62,957 nucleotides of DNA from SAR92 clade bacterium (GTDB lineage Bacteria > Pseudomonadota > Gammaproteobacteria > Pseudomonadales > Porticoccaceae), in contig JACNKP010000031.1 of assembly GCA_014381985.1 (NCBI GenBank), positions 1-62,957 of the forward strand. The letters run 5' to 3'. Made by a program: the position numbers and the translations under genes. The stretch's first letter is position 1; each line of letters opens with the position of its first letter. A model generated the notes under the pieces. The model had not been told where the DNA came from. It saw only the letters and a list, made by a program, of their open reading frames with translations, and ran no database searches. Positions 9,344 to 18,579 of this stretch are shown in pieces.

Positions 9344-9369
9344 GCCCCAAAGTTTTGTTTAATAGGACT

Positions 9370-10260
9370 ATGATAACTACAGACTTTATTTACACTATTG
9401 ATGGGCAAGATGAGCTTCTCGACATTAGCTCAGCAGAGCTATTGTCAGATCGTGGGCTAGCTTACGGCCACGGCTTGTTTGAGTCGATCCGTTATTTCGG
9501 TGGAGATTTCCCACTAAAAGATAGGCATTTAGCCAGGATCCAAAACGACGCGAGCCGCCTGGGGATAAAGATTAACCTGTCTCGGTTGTCTTCAGCGGTG
9601 TTGGCGTTTAAAGAAATACTTCACAAACAATCTATTGCGGATGGTGTTGTTAAAATCATAGTTACCGCAGGCAGTGGTGGTCGAGGGTATGAGAGCTCTG
9701 AAGCCTGTACTCCACGAATTATCTTTCGTCACAGTGTTTCCCCTGCTAACTTTCAACATTATCGAAATACGGGTATTAATCTTTGGCGTTGCGGTCAGCG
9801 AATGTCTACAAATATTCAGCTTGCAGGCATCAAGCATCTGAATCGGCTAGAACAGGTTCTTGCAGCTAGCGAGCGCCACTCTAGTGACTGCGATGATGGT
9901 TTAATGATGAATGATGACGGTTTAGTTATTGAGACCACGCGAGCTAATATATTTCTTAGAGGTGCTTCAGGCGGGTGGATTACACCTGATCTTGATGCCT
10001 GTGGTGTTTCAGGGGTCATGCGTTCGCTGCTGATTGAAGAGATATTTCCCCTGATGGGCATTTGCCTGGAGATTGGTGTTATCGGGGAAAGGGATCTAGA
10101 TGAGTATGATGAACTATTTATTTGTAATTCGGTTCGCGGTATTGTGCCCGTTGTAGGTGTCCGTGCGGCTGATAACCAATCAACCGAGACGCGGGAAATT
10201 GGTAAGGTCACAAGAGAATTACAGTGCATGTTGTCTAATAACTATCCTTGTTTTCAATGA
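9370..10260 (+). CDS. pabC: Aminodeoxychorismate lyase
   Basis: PLP-dependent fold-type IV enzyme that releases 4-aminobenzoate from aminodeoxychorismate for folate synthesis. The signature DRGLAYGHGLFESI lies near residues 27-40, the PLP lysine is about residue 155 in LAGIKHLNRLEQV, and ETTRANIF with CGVSGVMR form the C-terminal PLP-binding part. ATG 9370 is preferred; an in-frame TTG at 9355 is an alternative and the ribosome site is weak in both cases. The end overlaps mltG by an ATGA. Confidence 0.92.
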   Translation: MITTDFIYTIDGQDELLDISSAELLSDRGLAYGHGLFESIRYFGGDFPLKDRHLARIQNDASRLGIKINLSRLSSAVLAFKEILHKQSIADGVVKIIVTAGSGGRGYESSEACTPRIIFRHSVSPANFQHYRNTGINLWRCGQRMSTNIQLAGIKHLNRLEQVLAASERHSSDCDDGLMMNDDGLVIETTRANIFLRGASGGWITPDLDACGVSGVMRSLLIEEIFPLMGICLEIGVIGERDLDEYDELFICNSVRGIVPVVGVRAADNQSTETREIGKVTRELQCMLSNNYPCFQ

Positions 10261-11303
10261 AGAAGCTGATCTTTCAAGCGATTATAGCTCTAACTCTTGG
10301 GGCCTTTGTCTGTGGTGCTTCACTCGTCGTCATGATTGATATGAAAATTAACGAGCCGGTTAACTGGGCAGTACTGGCTGGCGATAGCCCTGAATTCACA
10401 ATTAAGAAGGGGGCCAGAGTAAATGGCGTAACTGAAGCTCTTTTTTATCGCGAAATTATCTCTAATCCATGGGCCATAAATCTTTATGCCAAATTTACAG
10501 GGCTGACTAAGATCAAGGTCGGGACCTACAGTGTTGAGTCGACAGATACACCGCTATCGTTACTAGAAAAGTCTAATAGGGGAGACGTCATTCAATATCA
10601 GATCACGTTTGTTGAAGGTTGGTCCTTTAATCAGTGGGTGAGTCACCTTTCCTTAATTAAACAGTTTGAGGATACCAATAAGGAGGTTTTATTAAAGAGA
10701 TTAAAGCTTTCGGGCATTGGTGAGGAACATGACAATATAGAAGGTTGGTTGTTTCCAGATACTTATAATTATTTGGGAACCGATACAGTGCTCGATATAA
10801 TGCTCCGCGCGCATCGGAAAATGAATAGGGTGTTAGAGCAGGAGTGGGCCAAGCGAGCGCCAGGATTGCCTTATAAGACGCCTTACGAGGCATTGATCAT
10901 GGCGTCGATCATTGAAAAAGAAACCGGCTTAGCCGAAGAGAGAGAGACGATATCGGGTGTGTTTGTTAGGCGTTTATTGAAAGGTATGAGGCTGCAAACT
11001 GACCCTACTGTGATTTACGGTATGGGTGATCGGTATGATGGTGATATTAGGCGCCGAGATTTACGTCAACTGACGCCCTACAATACCTATATGATAAAGG
11101 GGCTGCCGCCAACGCCTATTGCAATGCCAAGTGGAGCCTCGATTTCTGCGGCGCTTCATCCCAAGGCTGGTTCTAGCCTATACTTCGTTGCCAGGGGTGA
11201 CGGGGGGCATTATTTTTCTAGTACGCTACAAGAGCATCTAGGCGCGGTAAAAAAATATCAGTTGGAGCAACGTGCGGAAAATTACCAGTCTGCACCAAAC
11301 TAA
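10257..11303 (+). CDS. mltG: Endolytic murein transglycosylase MltG
   Basis: Inner-membrane YceG-family enzyme that cuts nascent glycan strands in peptidoglycan and so sets chain ends. An N-terminal membrane anchor (residues 4-25) is followed by a LysM-like part and the catalytic domain with the active glutamate in IMASIIEKETG, then LQTDPTVIYG and NTYMIKGLPPTPI. 348 residues. The start ATG overlaps the pabC stop as ATGA, so translation is likely coupled. The pabC-mltG-tmk-holB order is standard. Confidence 0.95.
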   Translation: MKKLIFQAIIALTLGAFVCGASLVVMIDMKINEPVNWAVLAGDSPEFTIKKGARVNGVTEALFYREIISNPWAINLYAKFTGLTKIKVGTYSVESTDTPLSLLEKSNRGDVIQYQITFVEGWSFNQWVSHLSLIKQFEDTNKEVLLKRLKLSGIGEEHDNIEGWLFPDTYNYLGTDTVLDIMLRAHRKMNRVLEQEWAKRAPGLPYKTPYEALIMASIIEKETGLAEERETISGVFVRRLLKGMRLQTDPTVIYGMGDRYDGDIRRRDLRQLTPYNTYMIKGLPPTPIAMPSGASISAALHPKAGSSLYFVARGDGGHYFSSTLQEHLGAVKKYQLEQRAENYQSAPN

Positions 11304-11328
11304 TTGGAAAGTTCAAAGTAGGTTTTAA

Positions 11329-11967
11329 ATGCACGGCAAATTTATAACGATTGAAGGCACTGAGGGGGTCGGTAAAACGACTAATATCGACTTTATCCAG
11401 GCTTGGCTATTGGAGCAAAATATCGAATTCCTCGCTACTCGAGAACCTGGCGGCACTCCTCTGGCTGAGCAGATTCGTCAGTTATTACTAACGCCAAGTG
11501 ATGAGAAAATTTGTGATACCGCTGAACTCCTACTTATGTTTGCTGGCCGGGCACAGCACCTAGATCAGGTGATCCTGCCTAGTCTGGACGCAGGTAAGTG
11601 GGTTGTTTGTGATCGCTTCACTGATGCGACGTACGCTTATCAAGGTGCAGGTCGAGGAATGGACAGTACCTTGATCGAACATTTAGAGCACTTAGTGCAA
11701 GGTGTTTTACGACCTGACTTAACCTTGATTTTGGATATACCCGTAGAGATTGGTCTTAAGCGAGCTAGCGACCGGAGTGCGCCTGATCGTTTTGAACAAG
11801 AGCAGGTCGAGTTCTTTGAGAGGGTGCGTCAGGGGTATCTCAATACTGCAGGAAAAGATCCTCAGAGGTATGCGGTAATCGATGCTTCGCAATCTCTTGA
11901 TGGGGTTCAGTTCGATATAAAGGCGGTGCTGGAGACTTTTTTGGCAACCACTAAAGTGGCTGTTTGA
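11329..11967 (+). CDS. tmk: Thymidylate kinase
   Basis: Phosphorylates dTMP to dTDP. The P-loop is IEGTEGVGKTTN at about residues 7-18, the DR(Y/F) motif is CDRFTDATYAYQGAGRG, and TREPGGTPLAEQIR is the substrate-binding segment. 212 residues. The stop TGA overlaps the holB start as TGATG, indicating coupling. Confidence 0.96.
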   Translation: MHGKFITIEGTEGVGKTTNIDFIQAWLLEQNIEFLATREPGGTPLAEQIRQLLLTPSDEKICDTAELLLMFAGRAQHLDQVILPSLDAGKWVVCDRFTDATYAYQGAGRGMDSTLIEHLEHLVQGVLRPDLTLILDIPVEIGLKRASDRSAPDRFEQEQVEFFERVRQGYLNTAGKDPQRYAVIDASQSLDGVQFDIKAVLETFLATTKVAV

Positions 11968-12923
11968 TGGCATATGCAAACACCACTTTAGCGCTCCCGC
12001 TCCCATGGCACAAAGACGTTTGGGAGGGATTTAATCGGGCCATTGATACTGATCGAATGCCCCACGCACTGTTGCTTCACGGCTCTAATGGTGTGGGTAA
12101 AAGGCGCTTAGCGATTACTCTGGCTCAGCGGTTACTTTGTAGTGCAGAGGCTAATGAGTATGCTTGTGGAAGCTGTAAATCCTGCAAGTTATTACTGGCC
12201 GGTTCGCATCCTGATTTAACTATTTTGGAACCTGAGGAAGAGGGTAAAAAAATTCGAGTAGATGACGTCCGGACATTGTGTACAAGATTAAATACCACGG
12301 CTCAGCAAGGTGGTTGGAAGATTGGACTCATTTTAGTTGCTGACGCTATGAACATAAATGCGTCTAATGCGTTGCTTAAAAGCCTTGAGGAGCCTCAAGG
12401 AAAGACCTTACTTGTTTTGGTTAGCGATCGTTTGCACGCTTTGTTGCCGACCATAAGAAGCCGATGCCAAAAACAATACCTTGCTACTCCTGGCGAAGAT
12501 GTGGCAACGCATTGGCTTAAGGAGGTGTCGGGTAATAGTTCAGACGTAGCGAAGGCTATAGAGGTGTCAAACGGGCGCCCGTTACTTGCGTTGCATAATA
12601 TCGAGTCCGGAACATTGGCGCTGAGGCAAGATTTTGAGGGGATTATTGAGGGGGTCGCTAGTGGCAGTCTGTCATCAGTGGAGGCCGCTCAACAGTGTGT
12701 TAAATTAAACGGCAATAATATTATTGAGTGGTATATGAACTACGTTCATAGGTTGGCCGTTAACGAAGGGCAAGGAGGCGGCGATCGAAGGTTGTTTCAG
12801 TTTCAGGATCGACTAATGTCGGCCAGACAGTTACTGCTTTCTCAGTCCAATGTTAACCAGCAATTATTACTAGAAGGATTGTTCATGGATTGGGCTCAAT
12901 CGTCCAATGCGAGCAGTCATTAA
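11967..12923 (+). CDS. holB: DNA polymerase III subunit delta prime
   Basis: Clamp-loader subunit that opens and loads the sliding clamp with gamma/tau and delta. HGSNGVGKRRLA is a P-loop-like segment. The four-cysteine zinc module is in CSAEANEYACGSCKSC, and SNALLKSLEEPQG with TIRSRCQ is the sensor/SRC region typical of clamp loaders. 318 residues. ATG 11967 is taken because it overlaps the tmk stop; a TTG one codon earlier is possible. Confidence 0.94.
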   Translation: MAYANTTLALPLPWHKDVWEGFNRAIDTDRMPHALLLHGSNGVGKRRLAITLAQRLLCSAEANEYACGSCKSCKLLLAGSHPDLTILEPEEEGKKIRVDDVRTLCTRLNTTAQQGGWKIGLILVADAMNINASNALLKSLEEPQGKTLLVLVSDRLHALLPTIRSRCQKQYLATPGEDVATHWLKEVSGNSSDVAKAIEVSNGRPLLALHNIESGTLALRQDFEGIIEGVASGSLSSVEAAQQCVKLNGNNIIEWYMNYVHRLAVNEGQGGGDRRLFQFQDRLMSARQLLLSQSNVNQQLLLEGLFMDWAQSSNASSH

Positions 12924-12982
12924 AAGAAGTGTTTATTTACGTGTCTTAGAGTCTAAAATTGATTTAACGGAGGAGTTGGCAA

Positions 12983-13375
12983 ATGGAGAAGGATAAGCTG
13001 GGACTTGCAACTAAGCGAATAGTGGGTGACTTGGTTACTAACATTGATACTATTTCATGTTCTTTAGATATTAAAAATCAAAATGAGCTTTACCAACATT
13101 TTATGCCCTTTGTAAAAAATGGGGGTTTCTTTGTTTCATCCAAGCATGCCTTTGCGCTTGGTGATAGCGTTCAATTACGCTTGTCGCTTTATTTGGTTGA
13201 CGAGCTAGTGGTAGTTCAAGGGACGGTTATATGGGTCAGTTTTAATGGAGATTCCAGTTTAGATACCCAGGGTGTGGGGGTTCAATTAACGGCATCGGAG
13301 GGTGATCTGGTGTCGACTATCAAGTGCCTGTTGGATGATATGCCACAAACGTATAAATCAACGCTAACAATGTAA
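12983..13375 (+). CDS. pilZ: PilZ domain protein, type IV pilus type
   Basis: 130-residue protein matching PilZ, needed for type IV pilus assembly. MPFVKNGGFFV and LGDSVQLRLSL follow the pseudomonad pattern. It lacks the RxxxR c-di-GMP motif in its N-terminus, as does the original PilZ, so direct c-di-GMP binding is unlikely. GGAGGAGTT lies upstream of the ATG. The location directly after holB is conserved; tatD, which usually follows, is replaced by an unrelated hydrolase. Confidence 0.9.
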   Translation: MEKDKLGLATKRIVGDLVTNIDTISCSLDIKNQNELYQHFMPFVKNGGFFVSSKHAFALGDSVQLRLSLYLVDELVVVQGTVIWVSFNGDSSLDTQGVGVQLTASEGDLVSTIKCLLDDMPQTYKSTLTM

Positions 13376-13430
13376 ATGCGCCTGCCCAAATTGAGGTTAT
13401 GACTTGGCTCGCCTCGGGTTTTTCGTCAGG

Positions 13431-13452
13431 CGTTATTTTTAATGAAATAACG
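13431..13452 (+). terminator. Stem-loop after pilZ, possible terminator
   Basis: CGTTATTT at 13431-13438 pairs perfectly with AAATAACG at 13445-13452 over a six-base loop. There is no T-run after it on the + strand, so termination is uncertain; it could equally be an operator-like inverted repeat. Confidence 0.35.
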
Positions 13453-13533
13453 GAAATAATGGCGCAAAAATTTTCTGACTGTTTAAACTGGCAGGCATTA
13501 ATGAGTAAGCCGTAATAAATTAGAGAGTTATCA

Positions 13534-14187
13534 ATGAGTACTGATCAAGCGCAGATGTCGCCATTTATTATCAGAACATTTCCCGTTGGGCCTTTGCAAT
13601 GCAATTGCTCTATTATTGGTGACAAAATATCGGGTAAGGCCCTGGTAGTTGATCCAGGTGGTGACGCAGAAAAAATACTTGGATTGTTGGCGGAGCTTAA
13701 TCTTACCGTGGTGGCCATTATTCATACGCATGCTCATCTTGATCATATTTTAGCGTCTGGAGAGATTAAGGCTGCAACCGGAGCGCCCATTTATCTACAT
13801 GAAGGTGATCAATTCTTGTGGGATATGGTGGAACAGCAATGTGCTATGTTCGGTGTGCCAGAGGTTAAACTTCCAGTTCCAGATGGTCATCTTAAAGATG
13901 ATCAGGCGCTTAATTGCTGCGGGGGCGTCGCGATTCATACTCCCGGCCACACGCCGGGGTCGATCAGTTTTTGGTTTGAAGAGTACAAAACTTTAATTGC
14001 AGGAGATACGCTATTTCAGGGTAGCATCGGCCGGACAGACCTTCCTGGTGGAAATTATGACCAAATTGTAATGTCGATTAAAGATCGGATATATTGCCTT
14101 GATGACGAGGCAGTAGTAGTTACCGGTCATGGGCCCAATACAATATTGGGTCAAGAGAAAGTGAGCAACAGTTTCGTTAGGGCGTAG
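13534..14187 (+). CDS. Metallo-beta-lactamase-fold hydrolase, GloC-like
   Basis: Glyoxalase II-type thioester hydrolase of the YcbL/GloC group, probably acting on S-lactoylglutathione or a related thioester. The metal-binding signature HTHAHLDH is at residues 64-71 (His66, His68, Asp70, His71); HTPGHTPGS and AGDTLFQGSIGRTDLPGG give the other ligands, and VTGHGP the last histidine. 217 residues, close to GloC and shorter than GloB. Separate from pilZ by 158 bases. Confidence 0.88.
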   Translation: MSTDQAQMSPFIIRTFPVGPLQCNCSIIGDKISGKALVVDPGGDAEKILGLLAELNLTVVAIIHTHAHLDHILASGEIKAATGAPIYLHEGDQFLWDMVEQQCAMFGVPEVKLPVPDGHLKDDQALNCCGGVAIHTPGHTPGSISFWFEEYKTLIAGDTLFQGSIGRTDLPGGNYDQIVMSIKDRIYCLDDEAVVVTGHGPNTILGQEKVSNSFVRA

Positions 14188-14229
14188 TACCTGATTAATT
14201 CTTAACACTATAAATACGAGGTATAACGA

Positions 14230-14850
14230 ATGAAGCAGCAATTGGCTACGATGCTTGAACTGCAAAATGACATGAATACTAAGGTTCATGCTAGTTGGCG
14301 CGAGCAAAATTTTGAATGGTATCGAGCTATATGGGTTGAGTGTGCGGAGTTGTTGGATCATTACGGCTGGAAGTGGTGGAAGAAACAAACACCTGATGTC
14401 GATCAAATAGCGCTTGAGCTTGTTGATATATGGCACTTTGGTTTGAGTTTGCTGTTACTCAAAGGGTATTCGGTTGAGGATATAACGGCGATCGTTGAGG
14501 ACGAATTCTCGAACCCTAAATCGAGTGGCGATTTTGCGGCTGACCTAGAGCATTTTACCGAGAGAACCTTATCCACCAAAGATTTTGATGTGTCTGGATT
14601 TACTCGGTTAATGGTCGGTATTAATATGGACTTTGAGACACTCTATGTGGGCTATGTTGGGAAGAATGTACTCAATTTTTTCCGTCAGGATCATGGATAT
14701 CAAGATGGAAGTTATCAGAAGCAGTGGGGCGGTGTTGAAGACAACGAGCATCTCGTCGATATTGTGGCGCAGCTAGATACGTCTGCAGGGGATTTTAAGG
14801 ATGAACTCTATCAACGTATGGAAACACGTTACAAAGAACTGCACGGCTGA
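14230..14850 (+). CDS. Dimeric all-alpha dUTP diphosphatase
   Basis: Hydrolyses dUTP to dUMP, keeping uracil out of DNA. It belongs to the MazG-like dimeric dUTPase family, not the trimeric beta Dut. The motif [20 protein letters not shown] carries the metal-binding glutamates, and [11 protein letters not shown] gives the next acidic pair. 206 residues. Found in pseudomonads and other gammaproteobacteria instead of, or as well as, trimeric Dut. Follows the metallo-hydrolase by 42 bases. Confidence 0.88.
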   Translation: MKQQLATMLELQNDMNTKVHASWREQNFEWYRAIWVECAELLDHYGWKWWKKQTPDVDQIALELVDIWHFGLSLLLLKGYSVEDITAIVEDEFSNPKSSGDFAADLEHFTERTLSTKDFDVSGFTRLMVGINMDFETLYVGYVGKNVLNFFRQDHGYQDGSYQKQWGGVEDNEHLVDIVAQLDTSAGDFKDELYQRMETRYKELHG

Positions 14851-14978
14851 CAGCTAAGATTCATCTATTAAGATATTTAATAGTAGCAATAGCCAATGCT
14901 AGATATGCTTTTTACGGATGGCGACTTATAATGCCGTTCAAATTTTTAATGCCCAACTATTATTTTCGGAGACAAACT

Positions 14979-15959
14979 GTGACTTCACCCGTTCGTGTTA
15001 CTGTTACCGGCGCAGCAGGCCAGATTAGTTATTCCCTGTTGTTCCGCATCGCTGCTGGCGAAATGCTTGGCCCTAATCAGCCTGTTATTTTACAAATGCT
15101 CGAAATTACACCGGCCCTTGAGGCTTTAAAAGGAGTCGCAATGGAGCTGGATGATTGCGCATTTCCACTGCTTGCAGGCATGATTTGCACTGATGATGCT
15201 GCAGTTGCATTTAAAGATTCGGATTACGCACTATTGGTCGGCGCACGTCCTCGAGGCCCCGGCATGGAGCGTAAGGACTTGTTAGAAGCCAATGCCGCGA
15301 TATTCTCGGCACAAGGCAAGGCGTTGAATGACAATGCCTCTAAAGAGATTAAGGTGTTGGTAGTGGGTAATCCTGCTAATACCAACTCATTGATTGCCCA
15401 GCGCAACGCGCCAGACATCAACCCTCGTCAGTTTACAGCGATGACTCGTCTAGATCACAATCGCGCGATGAGCCAAATTGCAGATAAGACAGGCTCTACT
15501 ATCAACGATGTAACTCAAATGACCATTTGGGGTAATCACTCTGCTACTCAGTACCCTGATCTTCATGAAGCTAAAGTTAAGGGTCAGCCAGCCATCGGCA
15601 TGGTGGATCAGACTTGGTATGAGACCGACTTTATTCCTACTGTGCAACAACGTGGGGCAGCAATCATTAGTGCTCGAGGCGCTTCAAGTGCTGCCTCCGC
15701 AGCTAATGCGGCGATTGCTCATATGCGTAGTTGGGCATTGGGTACATCTGAAGGCGATTGGGTCAGCATGGGCGTATACAGTGACGGTAGTTATGGTATT
15801 ACCGAAGGCCTAATTTACTCATTTCCATGTACCTGTGCAGGCGGCGATTGGACTATCGTCCAAGGTTTGGAGATTAATGACTTCTCCCGTGCAAAAATGA
15901 CTGCGACGGAGCAAGAGTTGACTGAAGAGCGCGATGCCGTTCAGCACTTGCTGCCTTAG
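14979..15959 (+). CDS. mdh: Malate dehydrogenase, type 2
   Basis: NAD-dependent oxidation of malate to oxaloacetate in the citric acid cycle. [18 protein letters not shown] is the nucleotide-binding start, [14 protein letters not shown] the active-site loop with substrate arginines, TRLDHNRA and [12 protein letters not shown] carry the catalytic Asp and His. 326 residues fits the type 2 family. GTG 14979 lies seven bases after GGAGA and is preferred to an upstream ATG at 14931, which would add a tail of no known function. A terminator follows. Confidence 0.96.
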   Translation: MTSPVRVTVTGAAGQISYSLLFRIAAGEMLGPNQPVILQMLEITPALEALKGVAMELDDCAFPLLAGMICTDDAAVAFKDSDYALLVGARPRGPGMERKDLLEANAAIFSAQGKALNDNASKEIKVLVVGNPANTNSLIAQRNAPDINPRQFTAMTRLDHNRAMSQIADKTGSTINDVTQMTIWGNHSATQYPDLHEAKVKGQPAIGMVDQTWYETDFIPTVQQRGAAIISARGASSAASAANAAIAHMRSWALGTSEGDWVSMGVYSDGSYGITEGLIYSFPCTCAGGDWTIVQGLEINDFSRAKMTATEQELTEERDAVQHLLP

Positions 15960-15987
15960 TGCTAACGGACAGCAGTTAATTGTAAAT

Positions 15988-16017
15988 GCCATTGGGGTAA
16001 TACTCAGTGGCGTTTTT
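15988..16017 (+). terminator. Rho-independent terminator after mdh
   Basis: GCCATTG at 15988-15994 pairs with CAGTGGC at 16005-16011 (one wobble) and is followed by GTTTTT. Confidence 0.7.
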
Positions 16018-16135
16018 GTATAAAGCTATAAAATGCTCGGCATATAACGACAACTCACGCTGGTTTTTGTCACATCCAATGGGCAAAGTTTGCTACAGTC
16101 TCCCACTCATTTATATCCACTCTAAAGGTGACCTT

Positions 16136-16612
16136 GTGGCATTTTCAATCGTCGGTGATCAAGCTCCATCATTTACTCTGTCAAACCAGCGGGGTGAGAT
16201 GGTCTCGCTGAGTGATTTCCAGGGTAAAAAGAATGTTGTTGTGTATTTCTATCCCAAGGCAATGACTCCGGGTTGCACGGTTCAGGCGTGTGGCATTAGG
16301 GATAGCTACAGCGAATTTAATGACTTAGACACCGTTGTAATTGGGGTAAGCCCAGATTCGGTTACTCGTTTGGTCAAATTTGAGGACAAGCAAGAGCTTA
16401 ATTTCATCTTGTTGTCAGATGAAGATCACAGCGTAATCGAAAGTTATGGAGCATGGGATCTAAAGAAATTTATGGGACGTGAATATATGGGCGTTTTACG
16501 CTCTACATTTATTGTTGATAAACAGAGCAAGATTGTCCATGTAATGGCTAAGGTAAAGACCAAAAGCCATCATGAGGATACGTTAGACTGGATTAAGCAA
16601 AACCTAGGATAA
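16136..16612 (+). CDS. bcp: Thioredoxin-dependent thiol peroxidase Bcp
   Basis: Peroxiredoxin of the Bcp/PrxQ group that reduces hydrogen and lipid peroxides. The peroxidatic Cys47 and resolving Cys52 lie in MTPGCTVQACGIRD, spaced by four residues as in atypical 2-Cys PrxQ. GTG 16136 is chosen: it is four to five bases after AAAGGTGA and gives the family length of 158 residues; the longer frame from 16007 overlaps the mdh terminator. Confidence 0.92.
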   Translation: MAFSIVGDQAPSFTLSNQRGEMVSLSDFQGKKNVVVYFYPKAMTPGCTVQACGIRDSYSEFNDLDTVVIGVSPDSVTRLVKFEDKQELNFILLSDEDHSVIESYGAWDLKKFMGREYMGVLRSTFIVDKQSKIVHVMAKVKTKSHHEDTLDWIKQNLG

Positions 16613-16669
16613 TTAATACCCACTAAACACTGTTCTTAAAAAGATCAGACTAAATAAAGGAAATAAAAG

Positions 16670-16996
16670 ATGTTATTTGTATCAAATGCCTTCGCTCAAG
16701 CCTCCAATGCAGGCGAGCCAAACCCAATGATTACTATATTGATGTTCGCAGGGCTTTTTGGCTTCATGTACTTTTTAATCATTCGACCTCAGCGTAAACG
16801 TCAGAAAGAGCATAATGAACTTGTTGGCGCCTTAGGTAAGGGAGACGAGGTTGTAACAACGAGCGGCATGCTGGGAAAAATCACCAAATTAGAGGGTGAT
16901 TATGTTGTTCTTGAAGTCAGTAACAATTTAGAGCTTAAATTTCAAAAGGTTGCTGTTCACGCAGTGTTACCCAAAGGCACTATCAAGGCTATCTAA
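16670..16996 (+). CDS. yajC: Preprotein translocase accessory subunit YajC
   Basis: Small single-pass membrane protein associated with SecDF and the Sec translocon. A hydrophobic segment (about residues 23-42, ITILMFAGLFGFMYFLIIRP) is followed by the cytoplasmic RPQRKRQKEH and GDEVVTTSGMLGKITKL motifs. 108 residues. Unusually for gammaproteobacteria, secD and secF do not follow; a symporter gene comes next after 208 bases. Confidence 0.94.
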   Translation: MLFVSNAFAQASNAGEPNPMITILMFAGLFGFMYFLIIRPQRKRQKEHNELVGALGKGDEVVTTSGMLGKITKLEGDYVVLEVSNNLELKFQKVAVHAVLPKGTIKAI

Positions 16997-17204
16997 GGTT
17001 ATCGGTCAGTCTGGATAGGTTTCTGTGTGCGTTACAGCGGAGCCTTCCGGATAGCTATTTAGTGATGTTTGAAGGTACAGACAGGCTTAGTATATCCCAG
17101 CGGCCAATATGCGCTCATTAGTTGGGCGGTTGATTACCTAACTGGATTTAGTGCTATTTGCTTAGTCTAGACACTGACAGCCTAAAGAATAATAAGGGGC
17201 AGGT

Positions 17205-18575
17205 ATGTTTGAGCAGATTGTTGATATTGTAAATAACTTTGTCTGGGGTCCAGTAATGCTGACTCTATTACTGGGTACGGGTATTTACCTGACAATTGGC
17301 CTTAAAGGAATGACGATTAGCCGAATACCCTATGCGTTCCGTCAGCTTCTCAAGGGTAGAAAAGGTACGGGCGAGGGCGAAATCACGCCGTTTAACGCCT
17401 TAATGACCTCTCTCTCATCGACCATAGGAATGGGCAATATTGCAGGCGTTGCCACTGCAATTGGTCTTGGAGGTCCAGGAGCACTTTTTTGGATGTGGTG
17501 CGCGGCTTTTGTCGGTATGGCCACCAAGTATGCAGAAGCTGTTTTGGCCGTGAATTATCGCGAGACTGATGACTTGGGTCGTAAAGTGGGCGGCCCTATG
17601 TACTACATTAAAAATGGTTTGGGTAAACGATGGAAGTGGCTAGGAATGGCCTTTGCCTTGTTCGGCTCTCTGGCCGGTTTTGGCTTGGCTAACACTGTTC
17701 AATCTAACGCCGTGTCCCAAGTGCTACAAACTAATTTCAGTGTACCAACGGCAGTTAGCGGTGTCGTTATGGCCGTACTAGTGGGCGTGGTGCTGTTAGG
17801 TGGTATTAAGCGTATAGCCATCGTGGCTGGGAAGCTTGTACCCTTTATGGCTCTGTTATACATAACAGCCACACTAATAATTCTAGTAACACATGCATCA
17901 CTAATCCCTGCGGCCGTGGCTTTAGTCGTTGATAGTGCATTTAATGGTGCTGCGGCCACCGGCGGTTTTGCGGGTGCAACCCTTATGTTGGCGCTGCGGA
18001 TGGGTATTGCGCGAGGCATTTTTTCCAATGAGGCTGGTTTAGGCTCTGCGCCTATCGCGCACGCGGCAGCAGAGACCAATAGCCCTGTGCGGCAGGGCAC
18101 AATTGCGATGTTAGGCACCTTTATAGACACCTTGATCATTTGCACGATGACGGGCTTAGTTCTGATCGTGACAGGCGTTTGGAACGGGGAGCCTCAAGGC
18201 GCGGCAATGACCCTTGCCGCATTCAGTGGAGCACTTCCCTATGGCGACCTTGTTCTGTCGCTGTGTGTTGCATTGTTTGCTTTCACCACGATGCTTGGTT
18301 GGAGTTACTACGGCGAGCGCTGCGCTGAGTTTTTATTGGGACCTAGAGTAATTACACCATTTCGTATTCTTTGGGTGATCGGTATTTTTGTTGGTACACA
18401 GATGAGTCTTGAGTTGGTTTGGAAAATGACCGATGCATTAAATGGTTTGATGGCAATCCCAAACCTTATCGCTCTAATTCTTCTTTCACCAATTGTGTTT
18501 AAGCTGACTAAAGAGTATTTTGATCAGGAGAAAAGTGAGCAAACCACGACAGGGAATTCTGCCCAAGGTCAGTAA
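17205..18575 (+). CDS. Sodium:alanine symporter (AGCS family)
   Basis: Inner-membrane amino acid carrier that takes up alanine or glycine with Na+. Around ten hydrophobic helices; GDGEITPF-like segment KGTGEGEITPFNALMTS, GMGNIAGVATAIGLGGPGA and FSNEAGLGSAPIAHAAA are the family signatures. 456 residues. GGGGCAGGT lies upstream of the ATG. It is followed almost at once by a 5'-nucleotidase, but no functional link is evident. Confidence 0.92.
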   Translation: MFEQIVDIVNNFVWGPVMLTLLLGTGIYLTIGLKGMTISRIPYAFRQLLKGRKGTGEGEITPFNALMTSLSSTIGMGNIAGVATAIGLGGPGALFWMWCAAFVGMATKYAEAVLAVNYRETDDLGRKVGGPMYYIKNGLGKRWKWLGMAFALFGSLAGFGLANTVQSNAVSQVLQTNFSVPTAVSGVVMAVLVGVVLLGGIKRIAIVAGKLVPFMALLYITATLIILVTHASLIPAAVALVVDSAFNGAAATGGFAGATLMLALRMGIARGIFSNEAGLGSAPIAHAAAETNSPVRQGTIAMLGTFIDTLIICTMTGLVLIVTGVWNGEPQGAAMTLAAFSGALPYGDLVLSLCVALFAFTTMLGWSYYGERCAEFLLGPRVITPFRILWVIGIFVGTQMSLELVWKMTDALNGLMAIPNLIALILLSPIVFKLTKEYFDQEKSEQTTTGNSAQGQ

Positions 18576-18579
18576 TCTT

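Noticed and set aside
14931-14978. Upstream ATG for malate dehydrogenase
   Set aside because: It would add 16 residues not found in the family; GTG 14979 has a good ribosome site.
16007-16135. Long N-terminal extension of Bcp
   Set aside because: It starts inside the mdh terminator and GTG 16136 has a strong ribosome site and the right family length.
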